Below, piece by piece: positions 34,903 through 44,883 of a stretch of 60,000 bases of DNA (its first letter is position 1; each line of letters opens with the position of its first letter). Source of the DNA: Takakia lepidozioides (Eukaryota; Streptophyta; Takakiopsida; Takakiales; Takakiaceae); contig CM060731.1 of the NCBI GenBank assembly GCA_030704615.1, positions 5,954,001 through 6,014,000 of the forward strand. The letters run 5' to 3'. Under the pieces are notes generated by a model. It was not told where the DNA came from. It saw only the letters and a list, made by a program, of their open reading frames with translations, and ran no database searches. The translations under genes and the position numbers were made by a program.

Positions 34903-35574
34903 CATACGGAGTTGTTGAGAGGTCCTCAGAGTTATTTAAATTTTTGTAATGTCCATAGAGGTTATGTCGCGCGGCTTTTACTCACCCATCCCTTCGCTAT
35001 CCGAGGCGGAAACTCCAAGATAGAAGAGTTGGAAATCTCTAAGTACTCAGCCCGCGCAGAACAATCAGTCATGACCTACAGCTAGTGTATCATGGGGGTG
35101 TTTCCTATTTGTTTCCTTTTCCGCATTCATCTTAGCTACCTTACCATTGATAATTAAGTATCAGTTTGCTTCATCAATTTATCGGTTTCCTTAACTCCTC
35201 CATTCAATCCACAGCTTCACTCAGATCTCTCTACACAGTGTGATTGTATCGTATAAGTATCAGATTATGATTTATCAGGTATCAGGCCGAAGCCATTGTG
35301 TCTCTATTCTCCTCTACAATATCCCTACAGCTTTGCATATAACAAGCATCTACTAATCCTCTTTCCTCCTTCATCGTGCTCACCGACTTCCGCTCCCCCT
35401 GACTCCGAATAATAATAATAATCATCATCCCCTTCATCATTCCCCGTTCTTCCCTTTATCCTCCTATCCGCGGTTCTAACCGTTTCCCTCTCTAACCGTC
35501 GTATGTGAATTAACATGTTCCCTTCACAGGTGTTGTTCCCCACAGTCGTTCCCTGTCCTACTCTTCGTTCCCTA
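34903..35574. other. No gene recognised
   Basis: A moderately AT-rich stretch without a long coding signal. Minus-strand frames near 35325-35543 are short and acidic, with no motif. It may be an untranslated remnant of either flanking element. Confidence 0.4.
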
Positions 35575-35895
35575 TTATCGTGACAGCTGTGTCAAGCGGT
35601 GACTGGCTGTGTTTGGCTGTGTCGGGCTGTGACTGGCTGTGTGGCTGTGCCGGGCTGTGACTGGCTGTGTGGGCTGTGTGGGCTGTGACGACTGTGACGG
35701 GCTGTGTGGGGCTGTGTGGGCTGTGACGACTGTGACGGCTGTGTGGGCTGTGTGTGACGACTGTGACGGGCTGTGTTGGCTGTGTCGGCTGTGTCGGCTG
35801 TGTGGGCTGTGACGACTGTGACGGGCTGTGTTGGGTGTGTGGGCTGTGACGGCTGTGTGGGCTGTGACTGCTGTGTCGGCTGTGTGGGCTATGTA
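35575..35895. repeat. GC-skewed minisatellite (CTGTG-based)
   Basis: Irregular tandem units built from GGGCTGTGACGACTGTGACG and GGCTGTGTGGGCTGTG. Unit length varies from about 10 to 30 bp. Open frames across it (Thr/Ala/Ser/His repeats on the minus strand) are by-products of the repeat. Confidence 0.85.
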
Positions 35896-36052
35896 ACCCC
35901 CCTCTACAGTGCGCTGCTGTCACCCCTAAGGTTCCTGTTTGTCTCAGTCTGTGCAAAAATTAAGGGTACCCTACAGATCCCGTATAAGTGTCTAAGTCCC
36001 CTACCGTCCTCTAACATTTACCCCTTCCTCCCTCAAAAAGCCGTGTCCTCAC

Positions 36053-38826
36053 GGTTTACTGTTTCTGAGTAGCAACCCTTTGTGAGTGAGCACCCTTGTT
36101 GACGTTGGAGTTTCGTGGCGGGCTGTGTGTACGAGCCCGAGGTCTGTCTCTGGTGATGGAGATGGTTGATCACTACCTGGATAAGTGAGGCCTTCTGGAG
36201 GCTGATATCGAGGTAATCTATCCGGCATAGGAGATCCCCTTTGTTTCTTCTCTTCCATCTGAATTGCATAGTCTTCTCCCATGTCAAAAGAATTTGTGAA
36301 GAAACAGTTGTATCAGAATCCTCATCGCCTCTCAGGTGTTTTAATTTTCGAACTTTTTGTGGGAATCATCTGGGGCATACAATGCTGTCCTACCATGTCT
36401 GGAAGTTTGCATTTTACAACCTGGTGTAACCGTTGAACAGCAAAATTTGGTGTAGACACTGAGCTCCTTGTCTGTCAGATGATGTGGGGGGGTACCAATT
36501 ATGGTGTGCAGCGTGCAAGTATTTCCATGCGATATGTCCCTTATAGAAAATGTCATCAAGTCCGAATTTCTGTGTTGACAAATTGTTGCAGGCTGCTTGA
36601 AACCATGAACGAATTTGAGAATCCTTCTGTATCATAACTTTTGGGTCATATAGGTACATATGAGGTGGGCATCGAAGGTAATACCCAATGATCTCCACTG
36701 GAGTAACTTGAAAGCGTGCTTGCATCTTTTGTTGCTCTATGTGGTAACGTATCAGAAAACAAGCAGCGTAGTATAGCCCGCACCCCATGACAATACTTGC
36801 TATTTCCTTGGTCTTGGTATATATAAATGAGTCCATGTACAACCTGGAAAGCAACCAATTCCCTCAACATGGTACCTACTCGTGCCAGTATTGTGCAAAG
36901 TGATGATCTTCAATATGTCGATTGTTTGGAAGAACTTTAGTCCTGGTTGCCACTGGCAGCCAAATACGCAATGATTTGGTAGTAAGTGGCGAATGACTGC
37001 GGAGGACTAAATTCTTTCCAAGCCAAAATCAAATGATGGGAATTTTGGTTGAAGGGCATAATCATAGCCCTACTGTACTCCATGGCAAGCTGGAGTTTTA
37101 GGTGGGTTATTAAAAGATGCATTGACCCATACATCCGGTCTACTGGTACACTGACCTGTTTGGTGGTGGTGGTAATGGTTCCTGTACCATTGGCATCTCC
37201 TGCACCTCCTGTGAAGACTGAAAAGCCAGAGTTCTGGCTTGCAAATAAGAAGCCATTAGCTGTTCCTGAGGGATATAGACTCTTTGGTCGATGTTTGAAG
37301 TGAGGTCTTCCACTTGAGTCTGGAGTCCGTCTACATCCTCTTGTAACTCTGCTATCCTACTATAGACATTGTCTATAGTAGTTGTGGCAATGTTCTGCAC
37401 CTGCAGTCTAAGCTCATTCATCTCGCTTTGGGTGAGCTTCCGTGGGGCTTTGCCTTCTACTGGGCCTTGTGCTAACCAGACCTGCATAAGGCTGTTATCC
37501 ACCAAGCTGCTTGTGGTTCCCCTGAGAGTTTGCTCCTCTCTTAGCTTATACAATTCCAACTGCTGTTGTAAAGCCTTCATGCGCTTCGCCTGTGGCTCAA
37601 ACCAATTGCGCATAGGCAGCAAGTAGATTATTGGCTTCTTTCGAAGCCTTGTTACTGACCGCGATTTCATTTCTATTGGCCACGATGGTTTGTTGCAACT
37701 CCACGATGTATTTCTCATTCTCAGCTTCCATCTGCCTGTATTGCTTGAGAGTATCTTCATTGCGACAGATTGTATTCTTCATATCGACAATGAGCTTCAT
37801 GTGCTCCACATTCTCTTCTTCTGCCTTCGTACATTTTTCCGCTTGACTGTTTATTTCTTTTGTTGATTGGTCAAGCATAGTTGTAAATGTAGCGCATTGT
37901 ATCGCCATCCTGTTATGCACTGTCTGCAACTCCGTATGTAGTGCATTCAGTTTTGCAACTTGCTTTCATGCTGCACCTGCATTTGGTATAGCTGTTGCTT
38001 ATGTGCTTCGTGCAACTGGTCTTGCGCGAGGCCTGCCTCAATCAATTGTTGCTTGGCCAATTGCAAAGCCATTTCTGTATTGGCCAAGTCCTGCTTCATC
38101 TTGAGAGTGACCTCTTCATCGACCTTGTTTGCACACTCAGTGGCAAGTCGAGCCTCAAACTCCTTCCTGAGTTCTTCTTTCAAGGCTGTCAATTGGGTAA
38201 TTGGAACATGGGTTTTGACATAAGTCCCCAACAAATTAAGTGTCTGCCTATGGAACTCATCAGCATTGCCTGTTGAGGGTCATCCTGGTGAGGTTGCTGC
38301 TGTTCCTCCTGATCTTCAACAGTATGATGTCTCACGAACCATTCAGACCATTGTCCCACCGGATTTTCTTCCTGAACTACTTCATTTATGACCGGTGCTA
38401 CAGTGTCATGGCCTTCCGCCTGTGGTACCTCCGACACAGGTGTGTGCATTATATGTACCTCAGGATTTCTCTTGGGCAACTGTTGCACCTCTGGGATTTC
38501 TTGTCTGCTTGACCAGACCAGAATATTCATAGAGAAGGTCCCCTTTCTCTATTTCTGCCACTATCTGTTCTGTAGTTGGAAATCTCCCTTCACTTTCCAA
38601 ATCAATTATTTCGGGTTGAGCTGCATGAATAACTTGTGACCTTGTGACAAATCGTTTCAATGGCTGTGGGTTGTGATGCAGAAGTAAACTTCTTCCTCCC
38701 TCTCTGAAGGTCCTGCTTCCAGTAATAACATTTCTTTTGTGCTGCTGTGCCCCTTCCTGGTCAATGAGCTTGGGAACATTATCATGCGGAATCCGTGAAG
38801 CCAGTGGATCCGTCACTACAGTCTTT
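36053..38826 (-). pseudogene. Gag-like coiled-coil polyprotein remnants
   Basis: Minus-strand blocks in shifted frames from the gap leftwards: GRFPTTEQIVAEIEKGDLLY; QWSEWFVRHHTVEDQEEQQQ; a long heptad-rich region (LKEELRKEFEARLATECANK, KQDLANTEMALQLAKQQLIE) ending near 37947; a second coiled coil (AELQEDVDGLQTQVEDLTSN) with a Pro-rich end (EPLPPPPNRSVYQ) at 37140; then MGCGLYYAACFLIRYHIEQQ and YYLRCPPHMYLYDPKV near 36500-36850. I see no protease, RT or zinc knuckle. Orientation matches the nested retroelement, so a Gag or structural ORF is plausible. Multiple frameshifts make it inactive, and its family is unrecognised. Confidence 0.4.
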
Positions 38827-39326
38827 NNNNNNNNNNNNNNNNNNNNNNNNNNNNNNNNNNNNNNNNNNNNNNNNNNNNNNNNNNNNNNNNNNNNNNNNNN
38901 NNNNNNNNNNNNNNNNNNNNNNNNNNNNNNNNNNNNNNNNNNNNNNNNNNNNNNNNNNNNNNNNNNNNNNNNNNNNNNNNNNNNNNNNNNNNNNNNNNNN
39001 NNNNNNNNNNNNNNNNNNNNNNNNNNNNNNNNNNNNNNNNNNNNNNNNNNNNNNNNNNNNNNNNNNNNNNNNNNNNNNNNNNNNNNNNNNNNNNNNNNNN
39101 NNNNNNNNNNNNNNNNNNNNNNNNNNNNNNNNNNNNNNNNNNNNNNNNNNNNNNNNNNNNNNNNNNNNNNNNNNNNNNNNNNNNNNNNNNNNNNNNNNNN
39201 NNNNNNNNNNNNNNNNNNNNNNNNNNNNNNNNNNNNNNNNNNNNNNNNNNNNNNNNNNNNNNNNNNNNNNNNNNNNNNNNNNNNNNNNNNNNNNNNNNNN
39301 NNNNNNNNNNNNNNNNNNNNNNNNNN
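38827..39326. other. Assembly gap, exactly 500 N
   Basis: A run of 500 undetermined bases, a round number typical of scaffolding. Frames spanning it are meaningless. The missing left end of the small element ending near 39690 could lie inside. Confidence 0.98.
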
Positions 39327-39419
39327 CAATGTTAAGGCATGTAAAACCGCGGAATACTCTATACAGGCCAGTATGCGACGTCCTTTTGCAGTGGTATACT
39401 GGATTTCCCGTTGCACGGT

Positions 39420-39690
39420 CACTTATTTCCATGAGCGGATCTATAAAACCATGAGCGGACTTGTTACTGACGACATATCTTCGCCGCATTACATGATCTG
39501 GAACGTCCAAAAACGGCAAGGTCAAATAAAAAACTATTATTTTAATACTTGTTTAATCTGCCGCATTTCCAAATTTGGAGGAGTCCGCTCATGAAATCCG
39601 CGTATCTTAGACTTCGGCTCACCGCTCATGCGGCTCATGCGGCTCATGGCTCATGGCTCATGGTTTCTGCTCATGAAATAGTAAACCTCC
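39420..39690. repeat. Third CATGAGC-rich transposon right end
   Basis: Ends CTGCTCATGAAATAGTAAAC, matching the right ends at 12612 and 44872. Internal order (CATTTCCAAATTTGGAGGAG, then GCTCATGCGGCTCATG repeats) parallels 44770-44872. It marks the right border of another member, either a short non-autonomous copy whose left end is in the gap, or a longer one. No matching left end is visible. Confidence 0.65.
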
Positions 39691-40736
39691 TTACACGCTC
39701 AAGCTGCGTCCCTGGAGTTCTCACATGGCACTGTCTCAACTCAGCAACGCATGTATGAACATGGTAGAGAGAAATATAAGCCAGAACACACAGCTCCATG
39801 CCATGTGGCCCCCCGTCTGCTCAACTGGTCGAATATGGCTCATCACGGCACTACTACAGACCGACATCTTTGCCCCACTCACGGATCATGCATTTGCTTG
39901 ACGTTCCCCAGCTCGAGGCTTTGCACAAATCACCCACTGTTTGTAGGCACGCCAACGCTGAAGAAGCTTCCATTTGGACTCTACCAAGGCCATACTGCTT
40001 GTCGAAGTTGCCTTATGTAGTAGCTGATTGTCTGCAAAACACAGGATGTCCACAAGTGCGCCAACGGCATCACACTCTCCGAGTGTATGTCAAGCTAACT
40101 ACAAGTCTGATCACGGGCCTGTCCCCCAAGCGTCACGCCCTGATGCTTTCCTCTCTGCACGGTACTTTATTATTGTGCAAATGCTCGAACTGCTCAGCAT
40201 TTTTAACACGGTTCCAGCCTCCGAGCTACCTCTCGCCGTTCTCCAGCTCTCAGCTTACTTATATGTGCAATTTGGACGCTGTTCCCAGCCATGCCCGCCC
40301 TATGCTTCGCAAGCAGTTATTAGAGAAAGACTTCACACGGTTTTCGCTGCAGCCCCCCCTCTCTTCTCATAATGGGGACTGCCTTCAGCATGTGTACTCC
40401 ACGATCACTATGCTCCACAATCCACCTCGAGGTCCAAAGCCTCGGGCAAAACAAAACAAGTCATACCCAAGAAAAGAAGTTTACTGTCAACAACTACGAA
40501 CTGATTTGTATGCACAACTGCAGCTCCTTCTTTGTATATACAGAGCCTACGAGGCTGCCCAAGCCTCCATCTCGCCTCTTATTTGGCATCATGTGTGCCT
40601 CCCGTGCACAACATCGTACCGGACTACAAACGAAACGAGCAACAATGACTTCTATCAAAACCACTCATTACGAGTTGTGCTTTCCCTACTTCAAATATCA
40701 TCGACATAGTGCTAACATAAAAGAAATCTATCTAGC
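39691..40736. other. Probable 5' leader of the nested retroelement, no gene accepted
   Basis: Lies between the third right end and the A repeat at 40775-41125, and in element orientation corresponds to the non-coding leader of the young element. A 303-codon plus-strand frame runs antisense to the element, has no motif and a Cys/His/Ser-rich random look, so I do not call it a gene. Confidence 0.4.
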
Positions 40737-41125
40737 TTAGCACTACCAAAACTAGACAGGTCACCTCTCTCGAGTGATAAGAGAACTAAAATCACAACGT
40801 TGAGACAAGAACATGAAATACAACACCATCACTCGTTAAACTAAGAGTCGAGCCAGGGGCACCCCAAGCTATGGGGACTCCACCCCACAACATCATATTC
40901 TCCCTTCATAAGCACACTCCGATTCTAAGCAGTGAAGGAGCTCGGTTGTGCAGGCTCAACTCGAGAGAGATGAGCCGCACGACTGACACTCTCCTGAAGA
41001 TAAGATGGTTCAGGTGTCAAGCTAAACTTGACACCTGACTTAACACTTGAACTAAATCCAAGTGTTAAATACAAATAACTAGCTTTATTCTAGTTAGTTT
41101 CACACTGTGTTTATTTAACTTGACA
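40737..41125 (-). repeat. 5' terminal repeat A plus leader segment C of the nested retroelement
   Basis: Read on the minus strand from 41125 it starts TGTCAAGTT and follows A1 of the young element for about 350 bp. It then continues with the same leader start (CTCGAGAGAGGTGACC, then TAGTGCTAAGCTAGAT) that follows A1 at 47481. No B unit follows A here, which confirms that the 5' and 3' termini differ. Confidence 0.8.
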
Positions 41126-41659
41126 AAACATCTCACCCCATGGGACTTCTCGCCCAAGTCAGGGGATATTTTCATATACCTGCAGGATTGGATAGACCAC
41201 TCTCAGCAAAGGAGGGTGCACCTGTCCGCTCTTGAGTACCTTCCTGGTCTCCATGATCAGCCTCGCCGGGACGGGCCTGCGCGGCTTTGGTGCCTGCGAA
41301 TCGTTGATCTGCAGTTTCCGCCAACATGGAACATCCCCAAAAGCCGCACGGCCTTCCTACATCATTGGAGGTGTTGCCAGTGGGCCTACGAGGATTGCAT
41401 CGGGTGTACGTACATGCCAGAGAGGATTCCATCGCAAACAGTGTATGGGGACATTCTCATAAGCTACGAGGATGAGTCTTATGGACATAGAGTCTCCACA
41501 GCAAAGATCTCGATTTACGATGGTGCATATATCGGAGGAGATGACACCGTTGTCCACTACACCAAAGGTGAACGGGCTACATCCATTGTCTTCACCTACC
41601 GACACCCTGTCAGTCATGAACTTGTTGAGAGGCCAATTGAGGTTCCAGCTTCTTGGTGA
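41126..41659 (+). pseudogene. Companion protein of unknown function, second copy (main part)
   Basis: About 175 codons from the retroelement border to the stop, with WCLRIVDLQFP, CCQWAYEDCIG, GDILISYEDE and TYRHPVSHELVERP aligned to the copy at 11079-11648. The start (MACRDPINY) is stranded at 27300. Except for the 13.8-kb insertion and a likely one-base shift at the junction, it stays open. In this transposon it lies 5' of the transposase on the same strand, whereas in element A it is convergent. Confidence 0.6.
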
Positions 41660-41804
41660 GAACAATGCAACACGGGAGCAAATTTCCAAACGGAGCATGG
41701 ATTGCATGCATACTTTTGGCTTCCCTTGGTTTGTGAGGGCATGCATACTTGTCACAGTTCATTATTAATAAAAATGTCTCCTTTGAACCAAAGTTCCACT
41801 TTTT

Positions 41805-42364
41805 GTGCAATGTTGCATTTTGTTGAATGTTGACTTTTGGCAGCGAGGGTCTTGCACTCAATTTTGCAATCAGACCCACTGGAATGCCGTAGAAGAGATT
41901 TTCAAGGATCTGAATCTTAGTCCACTAGCCATGGCCCTGCTAGATAAATCTGGCTTAGAAGCTGAAGTTTCCAAAGCCATGTCTATTGCCAGGAAATTGT
42001 CTGAAGAAAATGACGGTAGGCAGAAAACTTCCCTGAACCTGTTTCCAGTCTGTGACATGGGTGAGGCCATCATGGATGACCTCAAGGGTCTACCCACCCA
42101 AAGCACTAGACTGAAATTCAAACTCAGGGCGGGTAGCCTGCCTTTGAACAACAAACAGTCGCAGAGAGGAAAGGGGGATTGTAAGTGCCCGTTGTGTGGG
42201 CAACCTGAAGACAATATTCACTTATGGGGAAGGTGCTTGCACGCTCGCCCCCCCACGCTTCTTGTCAGACGCCACAATTATTGGTTTGTGCAGCGCATCT
42301 GCACTGGTCATACACCTTCTGACTGCATACCGTTGGCAGTTATTGCGCAAAGGCCAGGGGGCGC
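41805..42364 (+). pseudogene. LINE-type zinc-motif segment fused in frame to transposase C
   Basis: The open frame at 41805 encodes LKFKLRAGSLPLNNKQ, then CKCPLCGQPEDNIHLWGRCL and LLVRRHNYWFVQRI. That is the CPLC...H...C...RHN arrangement of LINE polyprotein tails, not the N-terminal domain found in transposase copies A and B. The join to transposase sequence occurs near 42360, before FAIKSVTCLPADVDGN. It could be a captured exon or a deletion junction. Confidence 0.5.
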
Positions 42365-44350
42365 ATTCCTGGACTACAACAAGTTTGCAATTAAATCCGT
42401 TACATGCCTTCCCGCAGACGTCGACGGTAATATCTTCTTTGAGTTCCCTCCTCAAACGGACTATTCGAGGGCGTCCGGAATGTTGATAGATATGGATAGG
42501 AAATATGACGGTCATCCTTGGTGCGTCACCAAAACCACCAGCATGAAGATGCTCAATGGTGTGCGGGTGCGCTACGTTGTTTGTGCGGGCGCGTTGCGGT
42601 GTTTCTCCCCAACTTGCTTCCACTTTAAATCCAGAGGTCACAGGAACAAGACGGATTGGACAGACACAGCTCATCAACCATTTCGAGCTCAGGAGAAGGT
42701 TCCAAACTCCACATTTAAGTGTGCACATTGCAAAGAACAACCACATTGCATGTCTGTTTATAATGCCAAGCAGTTCTATGTGTTGCACTGTTTCCCTGAC
42801 CTCACACGAGCTTGCATACACGTTGGTTTCCATTGTCACAAATTGGCGAGGGGTAACTCGCGGGAGGCTGCCCACGAGGCAGAGCAGCTCGTTCAGGAGG
42901 AGGTTAAGTTGAGACCTGGTGCCAAACCCAAACAGATACAGCTGCAGGTCGCCCATAAGATGACATTGGCCAAAATTATGTCGGAAGACGGCTCCGACAG
43001 AGTTCCTCTCGATGAGAAGGAAATGGAGGCATTGCTGGAGTCAGTGTTCCACGTCTGTTCACCGAATGTCCGAAACCACATTGTCTCCTGCAAACAGAGA
43101 ATTGGGCGTGGCTCGGATATGCACTTCATTCTGGAGGTGAAGCGACGATGTGGATATGACTACATTCATGGAAGTAGATTTCTAGGAAAGGGACTGAGGC
43201 AGATCGCTGTTTCGTATTCAAAATATCAACGTGTGGGCCTGGCAGCGGCGTCGAACTGGTCCACCGGATGACGAGTGAGGACTTGTCAAACAGTTGGGTC
43301 ATGTTCGACCATATCAAGCGAATTACAAATCACCAGTGGGTGACAATGGGTGCACATGTCTACGACACCCACTGGAGGATGCTAATGACAATTGTTATTT
43401 ATGAGATGAAATGAGAGGACACACAATCGGAGATGCTTCTTTGGCAGGGAATAAACGAACAGATGGCCAGGGAAGGATCTCCCCCCTTCCGTGGTTTCAT
43501 GGCGGACAACGCACAAGCAAATTGGGCTGCCATCCGAAGGGTGTACGGGGAAGACCCCAATGTTCCGATGAAAAGCAAGGAGAGATCTTGTGGGTTCCAT
43601 TTTCTGCAGAGCTTGTCGTAGTACACAACCAGGCTCGTGGCGCCAGATTTCAGAGAGAAGCACCGTTCCATGTGTCTTGCGTGGAAGCGTGCTCCCACCT
43701 TGGATGATGCAGAGACACAGTTTGCATGTATACAGGCTTGGTGAAATCAGACGAGGGAGCAATGGTCAGTTGGCTAGCATGGTGGCATTATCGTTTCCTC
43801 CAGTTCGGCGACTATATGCGGGAGGTGAGTTGGACGAATTTGGGTCCCGTTGAATATTATGCTAGCTACTCATTATTTGTAATTTGCTTGTAACCTGAAC
43901 ATGTGCATGTGCAGGAAATGTGTCTCGACTCCGACACCGACATGCCGACAACAAACATGGCCGAATCAGTACATTCTTCCTGGCGTGCCTCCTCTACGGC
44001 GCATCTGGTGGACATCCTCACTGCCACAACGGAGGACATTGTGAGGTCAATTATGCAGCAATGCAGGTACAACGAGTTCTTGAAAGGGAAACATTGGGGC
44101 TTGGGGTCGGACAGGCAGGAAATGCTGATGCGGACTGCCTCCAGATCGAAGAATCCTCGCAAGTGGGCGGCAGCCTTGCGAGAGGGCCTTCGGGACACGC
44201 CATTGCTTCGAAGTGGCCAACACTTGGAAAGAGATGGTCACACCCGTCCGGTGAGACGAAGACTTGACGAGGCATTTGACGGAGAAGAGGATTCATGGCG
44301 AACTGACAAGAATATTCGCACGCTCCCTCGTGGTCCCGTGATGTTGCCCG
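42365..44350 (+). pseudogene. MULE-like transposase, copy C, no SWIM domain
   Basis: Zinc-finger landmarks: MDRKYDGHPWC, CAGALRCFSPTCFHF and ACIHVGFHCHKLARG. Core: VMFDHIKRIT, PPFRGFMADNAQANWA and SCGFHFLQSLS. A frame change near 43193, TGA at 43412, TAG at 43619 and TGA at 43742 disable it. The intron near 43826-43914 keeps GT-AG borders. The following exon has DMPTTNMAESVHSSWRASS. The SWIM-bearing end of copies A and B is missing; palindromes and the right end follow directly. Confidence 0.65.
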
Positions 44351-44384
44351 AGGAGGTCTCGTCGAGCACCGCAAGTCCGATGTC

Positions 44385-44640
44385 TGAAAAAATGGCGCCG
44401 AATCTCCAGTTACATGGCCCAAGGACTGCCCAACATCTGTGCAATCCCCAGCACCATGTACCGAAATTCGGCGCCACATTTCCAAATTTTGGGCTTACAC
44501 ACTTGCCATGTTGGGACCTATAGCTGCAAAATTCGGCACCATTTTTCGCCGGAGACACCTATTACCGCGAAATACGTTGCAGATTTCTCCGGTTGTGGAA
44601 CCTATTACCGCGAAATTCGGCGCCATTTTTGCAGATGTCG
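44385..44640. repeat. GGCGCC-core repeats near the right end
   Basis: Four cores: AAAATGGCGCCGAATCTCC near 44390, CCGAAATTCGGCGCCACATT near 44465, AAAATTCGGCACCATTTTTC near 44530 and CGCGAAATTCGGCGCCATTT near 44612. Confidence 0.8.
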
Positions 44641-44872
44641 CTCGGAATCCGCATGAGCGGAAGATGAAATATCATGAGCACAGCTCTCAAAACTACAATT
44701 TTTCCTTCAAACAATGAATATTATATTGGTTTTTTTTTGTTTTTTTTCCTGACACATTCCATTAAAAATAATGTTTTTAATGTTTTTTATTTCCAAATTT
44801 TGTACTTCTGCTCATGAAAACCGATTGTCTTGCTACTCCGCTCATGCCGCTCATGCTCATGAAATAGCTAAC
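44641..44872. repeat. Right terminal region of the 22.6-kb transposon
   Basis: Contains CATGAGCGG and ATCATGAGC repeats, a T-rich stretch near 44730-44790, and ends CCGCTCATGCTCATGAAATA then GCTAAC. Inverted relative to 22292-22340. Confidence 0.85.
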
Positions 44873-44883
44873 CTCTTGTGATG
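44873..44883. repeat. Target-site duplication (right), CTCTTGTGATG
   Basis: Exact copy of 22281-22291. Confidence 0.9.

Larger units (their letters stand above)
27334..41125 (-). mobile_element. Nested retroelement insertion with the same terminal repeats as the 47127-59100 element
   Basis: The right end (41125, element 5' end) begins TGTCAAGTTAAATAAACACA when read on the minus strand. The left end carries the B-A-GC-B arrangement of the young element's 3' end. A repeat AAACA lies at 27329-27333 and 41126-41130, consistent with a 5-bp target duplication, with three extra bases (AGC) at the left border. The interior does not contain the methyltransferase or pol genes. It holds a Gag-like coiled-coil remnant (-), transposase and ParB-like copies from the DNA transposon family, and the assembly gap, so further insertions or exchanges occurred that I cannot resolve. 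Confidence 0.6.
22292..44872. mobile_element. 22.6-kb DNA transposon of the element A family, itself carrying a nested retroelement
   Basis: Flanked by an exact 11-bp duplication and bounded by inverted termini, left GGGGGCTGCTATTTCATGAG and right (read inward) GTTAGCTATTTCATGAGC. Both ends carry CATGAGC(GG) repeats. Native content: methyltransferase-like gene (-), 53- and 97-bp palindrome arrays, companion gene (+) and transposase (+). A retroelement at 27334-41125 splits the companion gene; without it the transposon is about 8.8 kb. A duplication of 8-11 bp is typical of MULE elements. All its genes are damaged here. Confidence 0.85.

Noticed and set aside
35558-35956. Thr/Ser/His-repeat protein on the minus strand
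   Set aside because: By-product of the CTGTG minisatellite.
39798-40709. 303-codon plus-strand frame
   Set aside because: Antisense to the nested retroelement's leader, no recognisable motif, no similarity to any other frame in the window.
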